Assembly (NCBI RefSeq): GCF_039537985.1
Contig: NZ_BAABBN010000007.1
Coordinates: 1-64,000 of the forward strand
DNA from: Litoribacillus peritrichatus
GTDB lineage: Bacteria > Pseudomonadota > Gammaproteobacteria > Pseudomonadales > Litoribrevibacteraceae
DNA length: 64,000 nt
Direction of reading: 5' to 3'
Shown piece by piece: positions 42,986 to 51,690 of the stretch. A program made the position numbers and the translations under genes. The notes below the pieces were generated by a model. It was not told the DNA's origin. It did no database searches and was given only the letters and a program-made list of their open reading frames with translations. Position 1 is the first letter of the stretch; each line of letters starts with the position of its first letter.

Positions 42986-44302
42986 TTGGAACATTTGAAA
43001 TCTCCTATTTCGGAAGAGAGTTTGTGTGGTGAGTATCTTAAAGGCAACCGAACGGTGTATCGGGGTCTGAGAAATCACTTCAATATGGCGCAATCTTCAT
43101 TTCGTCAATTGCTGGAAACGCCCGACGCCACCGCTGACGAAGATCTGTTGAAGCAGAATACAGATAACTGGCGTGAGCTGGCTGCACAGTGCGATGAAAC
43201 ACTCAGCTCCACATCAAAAGATGTTGAGGTGTTTTGCTGGTTCATTACCGCTCAAATGTTCAGCAATGATCCTATGGCGAATACCGCAAATGCATTGGAC
43301 GTGTTTGCGCACGTTGTTCAAACCTTCTGGGCCGATCTGCAACCGAAAGTGCCGGATAACAAACTGAAAGCAGAAGATGAAGCCGGCCGCCTCAAGGAGA
43401 TTGCGGAATTTCGTATTAAACCTTTGCTTCAACTGGTGGGTGAAACTGAAAACAGCGGTTTGCTGTATATGCCATTGCAGTTACAGCCATTGATTGGAGA
43501 CATCGACTTCTCCCGTTACGCCCAGGCCGAACGGCATGGTCAGCTGGCAGAGTTAAAGTCGGAGGCGGCCAAAGCACTAGCTTCAGATCGTCAGGCGGTG
43601 ACGGCCACAGTCATTGCGCTGGGCGAAATGCTCCAGCACTTGGAAGTGATCGAGCGTTTTATTGCCGAAGAATGCCAGAAGGTTGGCGCGCAAGGTCAGA
43701 GTTTCCGTTTTATTAAGAAAAACGTCGAAAGCCTTATCAATGCCATTAAATATTTGGTGGGGGATCAGTTAACGCCCTGGCCATTGGATAAGTCAGAACC
43801 TGTTGCCTTGTCAGAAACCCCGGCTGAAGGCGCGCAGCCAAACGAAGACGTTAACCTAACCGCTGATCACACTTCAGTCTCAAACAATACGGTCAGTGTT
43901 GTCACCTCCGGCGAAATTGTGAGTCGAGATCACGCATTTAACGAGCTTCGCAAAGTGGCGGATTACTTTTTAAAAACCGAGCCTCACAGCCCGGTCTACA
44001 TGTTGATAGAGCGTGCTATTCGCTGGGGATACATGCCATTGCCTGAGTTGTTGCAAGAACTGGTCGGCGACAACGATGCCGTCATGGGACGAATCACCAA
44101 TTTAGCCGGTCTGGAAAGCACGGATAAAACAGAAATACCTCAAGCGATCGTGAGTGCGCAAGTTGCCGAACGTGCAGCCTCTGGCACTACGGCTGCGGCT
44201 GGCGCGGAATCAGAAAACACCGCACCAGCAAATGATACACCGACAAATGATTCAAGCAGTTCTTCGGAATCCGAAGGCAGTATTTCGAATTTCGAGTGGT
44301 AG
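42986..44302 (+). CDS. tssA: type VI secretion protein TssA
   Basis: 438 residues, opening with an ImpA_N domain (SPISEESLCGEYLKGNRTVY). The C-terminal PHSPVYMLIERAIRWGYMPL block is typical of TssA caps that guide sheath polymerisation from the baseplate. A low-complexity Ala/Ser/Glu linker precedes the last residues. The start is TTG at 42986 with GGGACGAG upstream; no ATG gives a complete N-terminal domain. First gene of the type VI cluster. Confidence 0.9.
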   Translation: MEHLKSPISEESLCGEYLKGNRTVYRGLRNHFNMAQSSFRQLLETPDATADEDLLKQNTDNWRELAAQCDETLSSTSKDVEVFCWFITAQMFSNDPMANTANALDVFAHVVQTFWADLQPKVPDNKLKAEDEAGRLKEIAEFRIKPLLQLVGETENSGLLYMPLQLQPLIGDIDFSRYAQAERHGQLAELKSEAAKALASDRQAVTATVIALGEMLQHLEVIERFIAEECQKVGAQGQSFRFIKKNVESLINAIKYLVGDQLTPWPLDKSEPVALSETPAEGAQPNEDVNLTADHTSVSNNTVSVVTSGEIVSRDHAFNELRKVADYFLKTEPHSPVYMLIERAIRWGYMPLPELLQELVGDNDAVMGRITNLAGLESTDKTEIPQAIVSAQVAERAASGTTAAAGAESENTAPANDTPTNDSSSSSESEGSISNFEW

Positions 44303-44395
44303 TTTCTTACATGAGAGCAACCTGGCTTTGATTGTAAGTGAGCAAGTGTCTTTTAAAACAACAGTAGAAATTCTTATAAATATTTGGAGAAAAAC

Positions 44396-44920
44396 ATGGC
44401 TTCTATTTTTATGCGCATTGACGGAAAGGACGCTATCAAAGGTGCTGCAACCATCGGTGATATTGGTGGCAAAAAAGGCTTTTTTGCTATCGATTCTGTT
44501 TCCTGGGGTGCAGTCCGTGGCGTGAGTGTTGATGTAGGTAATGCCAACAATGCTGATAAAGGCATGGTTGCTTTGGGTGAAGTAAGCATCTCCCGGACTT
44601 CGGATGGTGCCAGTCCGCACCTGACGACGTTCTTGTTTTCACCGGGTACTGAAGGTCAAAAGATTGAAGTGTTATTGACCAAGCCATCCCGTGAAGGTAA
44701 CGGCGTTGATCCCTACATGATCTTAACGCTTGAGAAAGCGCGTATGTCTTCTTATGACGTTAGCTGCTCAGGCGGTGATACCCCACAGGAAGACTTTGAT
44801 CTGACTTACACCAACCTGAGCATCACTTACTACTATGAGAGTGATGGCGGCAAGATCGAGAAGGGCGACACCATTAAATACGACACGCTCACTGCAAAAC
44901 TGGAATCTAAAGCCAAGTAA
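44396..44920 (+). CDS. hcp: type VI secretion tube protein Hcp (TssD)
   Basis: 174 residues, beta-barrel Hcp that stacks as hexameric rings in the inner tube and is itself exported. Family marks: MASIFMRIDGKDAIKGA start, the SWGAVRGVSV strand, GEVSISRTSD and the C-terminal LSITYYYESDGG. Start at 44396 follows GGAG. It stands 93 bp after tssA with its own strong ribosome site, in line with high expression. Confidence 0.95.
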   Translation: MASIFMRIDGKDAIKGAATIGDIGGKKGFFAIDSVSWGAVRGVSVDVGNANNADKGMVALGEVSISRTSDGASPHLTTFLFSPGTEGQKIEVLLTKPSREGNGVDPYMILTLEKARMSSYDVSCSGGDTPQEDFDLTYTNLSITYYYESDGGKIEKGDTIKYDTLTAKLESKAK

Positions 44921-44966
44921 TTATCAGGCTCAGTGAGTTTCTAAAGGTTAAACAGGAGAAGGGAAT

Positions 44967-45470
44967 ATGGCTCTTAATGCACAGCATAAAAGGGTAAGTA
45001 AAAACCGAGTTAGCATCACGTATGACGTAGAAACGAATGGTGCCGTAGAAACCAAAGAACTGCCGTTTGTTGTTGGCGTTATGGGTGACTATTCGGCTCA
45101 TAAAGAAGACCGGGAAGAACTGGAAGATCGCCAGTTTTACTCGGTCGACAAAGACAACTTTGACACCGTCATGAAACGCGTTGGGCCTGAACTCAAGTTA
45201 AAAGTTGAAAATACCTTGAGTGATGATGACAGTGAAATCGAAGTGAACCTTGATTTCAAATCCATGAAAGATTTCGAACCGGATGCCATTGTCGGCAAAG
45301 TGGATGCGTTACAAAAGTTGGCGGACACCCGCTCTCAGTTGAAAACGTTATTGTCTAAAGCGGATCGTTCCAGAGATCTGGAAAAACTGTTGAAAGAAGT
45401 GCTGCAAAGTGCGGACACCATTAATGCATTGTCCGGTGAGTTAGGCCTTAACAAGGAGGGTGGTGAGTAA
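44967..45470 (+). CDS. tssB: type VI sheath small subunit TssB (VipA)
   Basis: 167 residues. Signature RVSITYDVETNGAVETKELPF near the start, FDTVMKRVGPELKLKVEN and the conserved DFEPDAIVGKVDALQKLADTR. It pairs with TssC in the contractile sheath around the Hcp tube. Good ribosome site (AGGAGAAGGG). Its stop shares a base with the tssC start (TAATG), showing tight coupling. Confidence 0.96.
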   Translation: MALNAQHKRVSKNRVSITYDVETNGAVETKELPFVVGVMGDYSAHKEDREELEDRQFYSVDKDNFDTVMKRVGPELKLKVENTLSDDDSEIEVNLDFKSMKDFEPDAIVGKVDALQKLADTRSQLKTLLSKADRSRDLEKLLKEVLQSADTINALSGELGLNKEGGE

Positions 45471-46948
45471 TGAGCACTGAAGAGAATCAAGAAGCACAAG
45501 TTGCGACGGAAGAAGGCACGCTGAGCTTTCTGGACCGAGCCATTGAAGCGACTACTCAAACTCCGGCGGACACCACCAAGGAGCTGTTTTCGGTGTTGGC
45601 AGAACAGGCGCTGAGTGGCACTGTGGTATGGGATAAAAATCTGACCAAAACCATTGAAAACGCCATTGCTGAAATTGATAAACAAATGTCGAAGCAACTC
45701 TCGGCCATCATGCAAAAAGACGATTTTAAAACGCTGGAAGGTTCTTGGCGCGGTCTGCAAAAGCTGGTGAAAGAGAGTGAAATCGGTCCCAGCCTGAAAA
45801 TTAAGCTGGTGGATTTCAATAAAGACGAATTGCTGGAGCAGTTTGAAGACGCACCCGCAGTGGATCGCAGCCCGTTGTTTGATGCGCTGTACCAAAAAGA
45901 ATATGGCACAGCAGGTGGTGAACCTTATGGTTTATTGTTAGGGGATTACAATTTCACTCAGAAAGATGAAGATGTCGCGCTGTTGCGTTACATGGGTGAA
46001 ACGGCGGCGGCCAGCCATGCGCCTTTTATCGCTGCTGCCGGCCCTGAAATGTTTGAATTTGACTCGTTTGAAACCTTTGATGAAGGCAAGCCTGTGGCGG
46101 CCGGTTTTGACTCCCCGAGTTATGCGGCCTGGAATGCCTTCCGTGAAAGTGACGATGCCCGGTACGTAACCCTGACTTTGCCAAAAACATTGGCTCGCCT
46201 GCCATACGGTGCTAATGGCTTGGGCACCGATGCGTTTGATTACGAAGAACTTTCGGTGGACAGCGCGGGCAACCCGAAGCCGAAAGACAACAGTGAGCTG
46301 GTGTTCTCCAATGCCGCTTACGAATTGGGTCTGAAGATGACACAAGCCTACACTCAGTTTGGTTGGTGTACCGCCATTCGGGGGATGGATAACGGAGGTA
46401 AGGTGGAGTCACTGCCTAACCTGACGTATTTATCGGACGCAGGTGACATTCAACAACAATGCCCGACCGAAGTGAACTTGACGGATGAACGGGAAAAGGA
46501 ACTGAGTGATCTTGGGTTCTTGCCTTTGGTGCATTACAAAAATACCAACTACGCGGTGTTCATCGGCAGTCAAACCACACAAAAACCGAAAACCTTCACC
46601 GACCCGGATGCAACCAGCAATGCGGCCATTTCTGCACGTTTACCGTACATCATGGCGAGCAGCCGGATTGCACACTTCCTGAAAGTTATGGGTCGCGACA
46701 AGTTGGGTTCCAACCTGGAAGCGCCGGACATTCAGCGTGAAATGCAAGCCTGGATTGACCAATACACCAATTCAGGTGCCATTGGAAATGAAGAGCGCTC
46801 TAAAACACCCTTGGCGGAATCCGTCATCAGTGTGGTGGAGCAACCAGGTAAGCCGGGGGCTTATTCTGCGGTGGCTCATTTACGCCCTTGGTTGCAAATG
46901 GAAGAGTTAACCACTTCGGTCCGAATGGTCGCTAAGATTCCGGGTTAA
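45470..46948 (+). CDS. tssC: type VI sheath large subunit TssC (VipB)
   Basis: 492 residues, full length. Contains the canonical LEGSWRGLQKLVKESEIGPSL, GGEPYGLLLGDYNF, the LPYGANGLGTDAFDYEE loop and the C-terminal YSAVAHLRPWLQMEELTTSVR strand. Forms the sheath with TssB; ClpV disassembles it after contraction. It is followed by a second TssC-like gene 52 bp on, so this is the main sheath subunit by similarity. Confidence 0.96.
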   Translation: MSTEENQEAQVATEEGTLSFLDRAIEATTQTPADTTKELFSVLAEQALSGTVVWDKNLTKTIENAIAEIDKQMSKQLSAIMQKDDFKTLEGSWRGLQKLVKESEIGPSLKIKLVDFNKDELLEQFEDAPAVDRSPLFDALYQKEYGTAGGEPYGLLLGDYNFTQKDEDVALLRYMGETAAASHAPFIAAAGPEMFEFDSFETFDEGKPVAAGFDSPSYAAWNAFRESDDARYVTLTLPKTLARLPYGANGLGTDAFDYEELSVDSAGNPKPKDNSELVFSNAAYELGLKMTQAYTQFGWCTAIRGMDNGGKVESLPNLTYLSDAGDIQQQCPTEVNLTDEREKELSDLGFLPLVHYKNTNYAVFIGSQTTQKPKTFTDPDATSNAAISARLPYIMASSRIAHFLKVMGRDKLGSNLEAPDIQREMQAWIDQYTNSGAIGNEERSKTPLAESVISVVEQPGKPGAYSAVAHLRPWLQMEELTTSVRMVAKIPG

Positions 46949-46965
46949 TTCCAGGTCAGAAAGGA

Positions 46966-46987
46966 GGCTGACCGACCGAGGTCAGCC
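46966..46987 (+). other. hairpin between the two tssC genes
   Basis: Perfect 8-bp stem ggctgacc/ggtcagcc with a 6-nt loop, 18 bp after the tssC stop, without a T-run. It could stabilise or attenuate the upstream mRNA so that tssB-tssC are made in excess over downstream genes; inference only. Confidence 0.4.
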
Positions 46988-47000
46988 ATTTGGGTGATGT

Positions 47001-48434
47001 ATGTTTGGTGAAAACTGGCAGCAACAATTTAACGATTTGGCGTTGGCACAAGGTGATCAGACCACCTTGTTGCAAGCGCTTGAATTATTGCGTCAGTTGG
47101 ACCCGACCGCATTGCAAAGTGTGGATGCCTTCCGAAGTTTCGTGATTCGAAGCATCGCTCTGCTGGACAAACAGTTGTCCAAACAGGTGTCCGTTATTAT
47201 TCAGAACGACGAATTCAGTGGCCTTGAAGCCCGTTGGCGAAATCTGCATTCGTTGGTCAGTTTACCGGTGAATTACCGACGAATTCTGGTGAAGTTACTG
47301 GATGTGTCCTGGGTTGAAATTTCCAGAGACTTAAACAACGCCAATACCATCAATCGCAGTACTCTCTACAACTTCATTGGTAATAAAGAACTGAACACCC
47401 AAGGGGGCTTACCGTTTGGGTTAATGGTGATCGACCACTACGTTTCTGTGGATATGGGGTATGACGATGAATTCGATGATTTGTTTACTCTGGAACTGGT
47501 GGGCAGTCTCGGCAAGTTGTGTCTTTGTCCGTTTGTGATGGCACCGGCCACCGAGTTTTTTGGTGAAACCGGTGCCGATTGGTTATCGGATATCAAGCGC
47601 GTGGAAAAGATTTTGGACGGGCCGGATTATCAAGGCTGGCAACGTTTAAGGGCCCATCCTGAGGCGCGTTACATTGGTTTGGCCATGCCAAGAGTGAAAT
47701 TAAGAGACAGCTACCAGGATTGCAGAATCGGCTTCTTATTTAACGAAGTGGCGGATGCCAAATCAAAAGCGTTAACAGGTTTATGGGGCAGCGCGGCGTT
47801 TGCTTTTGCTTCCATCGTGATCCGTGAATTTAACCGCCTTTGCTGGTTCGGCTTTTTAAAATCCCGTTGGCAGAACCTGTATCAAGGTGCCGTGATTAAT
47901 TTGCCGCCAAGTAGCCTGGCGCGCGCCACGTCCGGTCATCTTCACTTAGTATCACCGGACCCGGAAGTTCGCTTATTCGGTAATTTATCCACGTTTTATG
48001 CAAAGCAGGGGTTCATTCCCTTGGCGAAAAGTGCGCTGACGGACAAATATTACTTCGCAAATAATAATTCGATATGGCGTTCCAGCCACAGTGACGATGA
48101 CAAAGTCATCGCCCAATTGCAGACCACTTTATTGGCTTGCCGTATTGCGCACTATTTGAAAGTACAAATTCGCAGCATGATCGGTAATTTCAGTACGGCC
48201 AGTGAATGTGAACTGTTTTTAAACCAGTGGCTTGATAATTACGCCGGCAATGTGGTGGGAGACGATGATCAGATTTTGTCTAAATTTCCATTACGTAAAG
48301 CGTCCGTCGAAGTGAAAGAAGTGGCGGGTGAATTGGGTGTTTATACCAGTGAAGTGGTTTTGCAGCCCCAGTATCAGTTTGATCACTTTGCGGGAGAAAT
48401 TGTTTTGAGCACCGACTTAGGGAAGGCGAGTTGA
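47001..48434 (+). CDS. second TssC-like type VI protein
   Basis: 477 residues, a diverged paralogue of TssC: VIIQNDEFSGLEARWRNLHS, GGLPFGLMVIDHY and the C-terminal ELGVYTSEVVLQPQY correspond to TssC blocks, but the GANGLGTDAFDYEE loop is replaced by VKLRDSYQDCRIGFLFNE. Tandem TssC-type genes are known in some clusters (impC/impD of rhizobia). It may cap or nucleate the sheath rather than build it. Only 1 bp separates it from tssE. Confidence 0.85.
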   Translation: MFGENWQQQFNDLALAQGDQTTLLQALELLRQLDPTALQSVDAFRSFVIRSIALLDKQLSKQVSVIIQNDEFSGLEARWRNLHSLVSLPVNYRRILVKLLDVSWVEISRDLNNANTINRSTLYNFIGNKELNTQGGLPFGLMVIDHYVSVDMGYDDEFDDLFTLELVGSLGKLCLCPFVMAPATEFFGETGADWLSDIKRVEKILDGPDYQGWQRLRAHPEARYIGLAMPRVKLRDSYQDCRIGFLFNEVADAKSKALTGLWGSAAFAFASIVIREFNRLCWFGFLKSRWQNLYQGAVINLPPSSLARATSGHLHLVSPDPEVRLFGNLSTFYAKQGFIPLAKSALTDKYYFANNNSIWRSSHSDDDKVIAQLQTTLLACRIAHYLKVQIRSMIGNFSTASECELFLNQWLDNYAGNVVGDDDQILSKFPLRKASVEVKEVAGELGVYTSEVVLQPQYQFDHFAGEIVLSTDLGKAS

Positions 48435-48435
48435 A

Positions 48436-48876
48436 ATGATTTTCTGGCGCGCCTTTCTGGCAAAAAAGAATTACGACGACCCCCGGCAAGAGCTGATCGA
48501 GTCGGTTCGTTATCACTTAACCCGCTTATTGGAATCCGAAGCGCCGTTGGTGGCGCTGTCACCAAAATTAGTGGAGTGTGAAACATCAAGTTTTCGGTTT
48601 GGTATTGAAAACATACAAACCATCAGCAGCCAAATGGATAAAGATCAGTTTGCCAATCAAGTGGAGAACTGGATTAAGGCGTTTGAACCTCGGTTATCGG
48701 AAGTGATCACCGAGGTGTTTGAGCGTGACGACGACACCAACGCCATCGATTTTTCATTGTCGGTGCGTCTGAACGACGAGCGAATAGAAAACGAGAAAGA
48801 AAGGGAGCTGTCTTTTGAGTCACGATTGAGTCTTGCTCACCAGCAAATCAGTATGGAGGAGCAAGACTTTGGCTGA
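48436..48876 (+). CDS. tssE: type VI baseplate protein TssE (gp25-like)
   Basis: 146 residues, phage gp25-like. Conserved opening QELIESVRYHLTRLLES, middle helix and LSVRLNDERIE strand. It joins TssF, TssG and TssK in the baseplate wedge and starts sheath assembly. Its last codons overlap the tssF start. Confidence 0.9.
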   Translation: MIFWRAFLAKKNYDDPRQELIESVRYHLTRLLESEAPLVALSPKLVECETSSFRFGIENIQTISSQMDKDQFANQVENWIKAFEPRLSEVITEVFERDDDTNAIDFSLSVRLNDERIENEKERELSFESRLSLAHQQISMEEQDFG

Positions 48877-50662
48877 AACATTAATGCGCTACTACGAGCG
48901 TGAACTGGCGTACATAAGAAAGGCGCTTGTCGGGTTTTCCCAGCGACACCCGGAGCAGGCGGCGAAACTTCAGGGCAAGCAAAATAACGCAGAAGATCCG
49001 AACATCACTCGTTTGATTGATGGCATGGCGTTACTCACGGCCAAAACCGAGCTTCGGTTGGATGAACAATTTCCTGAAATTGTCGAAAGCCTGCTGACCA
49101 TTTTGTATCCGGGTTACACACAGATTCTGCCGAGCTGCACCAATTTAACGTTAGCCCCCGACCCGGAGCAGCTGCAAAAGAGCTTAACCCTGCCGAAGGG
49201 CAATCAATTTGTGGTGGCCTCGGATGATCAACACGAATGTGTTTTTACGACCGTTGCAGACTTGGAAATACACCCTTTTGTGTTATCTGAGGTTGACTGT
49301 GATGTAGCACCGTTCACCTTTATTTTACCTGAAGGCGTTGAAATTACCGATGCGGTGATTCATTTGACGCTGAGTTGTTGTGACCCGGATGCCCGGTTTG
49401 ATCAACTTCAATTTAACGATTTTGATTTTTTTGTGAATGGCTTTGAACAAAATGCGTCAACGCTCATTGAGCTGTTATTGCAGGATACGGCGTCGATTAC
49501 GGTTTCCAACAGTGATTTTACCGATTTCAAAGTGATTGATACCGACCGATTGCAGTCGCGGGTCAGTGATCCGGAGTTTCAATGGCTACCTCGTTACGGC
49601 AACCAGTTTGAAGGGTTCGATTCGCTCCGTGATTATTTCACTTACTCCGGTAAAGGCGCGTATTTCCGAATTAAAGACCTTGGTCGCGAGATTGGTGAAT
49701 ATCACAGTAACAGCGTGGTCATCAGTTTATTTGTTAAACAGCTGCCGATAGAGTTTTTGCGGTTGTTTGATACTCAGGTATTCCGTTTGTATACCGTCCC
49801 CGCAGTGAATGTGTTTGAGCAGGTGGGGGAGCCTATGAGCTATGACTTCACTAAATTGTCGGTGCCTGTGGTGGCGGATTCGTTTAACGGCAATAACATT
49901 GAGGTGGTGGCGGTAAAAAAAGTACAAGAAGTTCGTTCGGACGGCAGTCGACTTATCCAACCGCTTTATGGTGAGCGATACCTAACGGCCGGACAATCTT
50001 CAGGTTCTTTGCACTGGCAAGCCAGTCAGCACTGGAATGAGCTGGGTAAGCTGTGTATGGACTTATCCATCGGTGGTATTCAAGCCAGTAATTTAACCGA
50101 AGAAGCGTTAGTCCTGGCGTTGGACCTGCTTTGCTGCAATGGCACAGCCCCTTGTTTGCTGGTGGCAGGTACGGAAGCAGAATGTCAGGCGAGGGTGGAT
50201 CTGCCTGGCTCGGTCACGTTATTAACCACGCCTTCCGCGCCTGTGTATCCGGTGTTGGATGAGACCTTGGGCTGGCGCTTTATTTCATTGTTAAACACCA
50301 ATTTCAATTCGTTGTTGCACACAGATAATCCGACTCAGGCCTTAAAGGACGTGTTGACCTTGTGTTGCCCGACTGAAACCTGCCGACAAGCTGACGCCGT
50401 TCGCAGTGTGGTTTACCTGCCTCAGGTCGCGGCGATGCAAGTCTGCGGCCACAATATTTTTGCCTCCGGCACCGAAGTGACCATTACCCTGGAAGCGAAT
50501 TTACTGAATGGCCAGATTGCATTATTCGCTCAGGTTCTGAATGCGCTTTATCAGCAGTTTTGCAGCTTTGACCGTTTTATTCAGGTCAATATTCAGTGTT
50601 TTGGCAGTGATGATTCAAAAACTGAGTTTCCCAGAGTGCACGGGAGTCAATTATGTCCTTAG
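48869..50662 (+). CDS. tssF: type VI baseplate protein TssF
   Basis: 597 residues. Starts with the family motif LMRYYERELAYIRKAL and NAEDPNITRLIDGMALLTAK. The start is a TTG at 48869 placed 8 nt after GGAGGAG and overlapping tssE; the in-frame ATG at 48833 would add 12 residues foreign to the family. TssF forms the wedge core with TssG. The C-terminal CFGSDDSKTEFPRVHGSQL is close to that of other TssF proteins. Confidence 0.93.
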   Translation: MAETLMRYYERELAYIRKALVGFSQRHPEQAAKLQGKQNNAEDPNITRLIDGMALLTAKTELRLDEQFPEIVESLLTILYPGYTQILPSCTNLTLAPDPEQLQKSLTLPKGNQFVVASDDQHECVFTTVADLEIHPFVLSEVDCDVAPFTFILPEGVEITDAVIHLTLSCCDPDARFDQLQFNDFDFFVNGFEQNASTLIELLLQDTASITVSNSDFTDFKVIDTDRLQSRVSDPEFQWLPRYGNQFEGFDSLRDYFTYSGKGAYFRIKDLGREIGEYHSNSVVISLFVKQLPIEFLRLFDTQVFRLYTVPAVNVFEQVGEPMSYDFTKLSVPVVADSFNGNNIEVVAVKKVQEVRSDGSRLIQPLYGERYLTAGQSSGSLHWQASQHWNELGKLCMDLSIGGIQASNLTEEALVLALDLLCCNGTAPCLLVAGTEAECQARVDLPGSVTLLTTPSAPVYPVLDETLGWRFISLLNTNFNSLLHTDNPTQALKDVLTLCCPTETCRQADAVRSVVYLPQVAAMQVCGHNIFASGTEVTITLEANLLNGQIALFAQVLNALYQQFCSFDRFIQVNIQCFGSDDSKTEFPRVHGSQLCP

Positions 50663-51678
50663 CGCAGAACTCTCAAGAGCATTCTCAAAAGCACTCTCAG
50701 AAGCTCTCACAAAGAAAGCCAACCATTGCCAAGCAACTGATTCAGCAACCCGAGCGGTTTGAGTTTCAGCAGGTCGTTAGATTGCTGCAAGCGATGGGCC
50801 GCACCGGTGAAATTCAATGGGCGGCCGATGCCATGCCTCATGGTGGAGATGACCAGGTGATGGCTTTTGAAGCCATGGGTTCGGTGAATAAGATCACGCT
50901 CTGTATGGAAGCGCTTTCTGGCGCCCGAGGCGTATTGCCGGATTATTTATACGAAGAATTATTGGTCAGCCTGCACGATGAAGAAGAAAGCCTGAATGAT
51001 TTTTTGGACATTTTTAATCATCGCTATTACCAGATTTTACACCGCTCTCGGGTGAACGAATCCCTGTTGATTCGGGAAGAACAACAAGCACGGGAGACCA
51101 GCCGACCTCAGGAAAGCGTCAGCGGGAACCACTGCTTAACGCAATTGTCAGCGTTGCCGGGAATGGCAGGCGATGATCGTTCCGGCTTACTGCGCTTCAG
51201 TGTTCTGATGGGGTTGAAGGTTAGGAGCATCAGCAGTTTACGACAGTTGTTGAGCGAGTACTTCCCATACAAAGTTCATATCAAAGTTACCCCAGAGCGC
51301 AAACAACGGCTAACGGCGTCATCGTTTACCCGTATAGGTGCGTCTCAGGCACAAAATAATCGGTTAGGTTTGGGCTTTTTGTTGGGCAAACACTGCAGTT
51401 TGAACTTTCAGCAACTGCAAATTTTGATAGAACCGGCCTCTCGCCAAGAGTTTGTTCAACTGAAAAATGATCAGAATTTCTCTCAGACAATATACACATT
51501 GGTACGCGCGTATTTACGCGAGTCAGCGGATGTTTTGTTTTATTTGTATGTAAAGCGGGCATTTCTTTCGTTACCGGTTTTATCTGCCAACGCCGCGACA
51601 GCGGTTCATTTGGGCGAAAGCAATTGCTTGGACCCCAAGGCAAAGCCGGAAGAGTACCAGAAAATTCTTTTGAAATAG
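50653..51678 (+). CDS. tssG: type VI baseplate protein TssG
   Basis: 341 residues. Family pattern: QQPERFEFQQVVRLLQAMG, LSALPGMAGDDRSGLLRF and the late RLGLGFLLGKH. Overlaps the tssF stop by 10 bp. Extra Gln/Ser-rich residues at the N-terminus (SQEHSQKHSQKLSQ) form a short repeat. Confidence 0.92.
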   Translation: MSLAQNSQEHSQKHSQKLSQRKPTIAKQLIQQPERFEFQQVVRLLQAMGRTGEIQWAADAMPHGGDDQVMAFEAMGSVNKITLCMEALSGARGVLPDYLYEELLVSLHDEEESLNDFLDIFNHRYYQILHRSRVNESLLIREEQQARETSRPQESVSGNHCLTQLSALPGMAGDDRSGLLRFSVLMGLKVRSISSLRQLLSEYFPYKVHIKVTPERKQRLTASSFTRIGASQAQNNRLGLGFLLGKHCSLNFQQLQILIEPASRQEFVQLKNDQNFSQTIYTLVRAYLRESADVLFYLYVKRAFLSLPVLSANAATAVHLGESNCLDPKAKPEEYQKILLK

Positions 51679-51690
51679 GATAGGGCTGTC

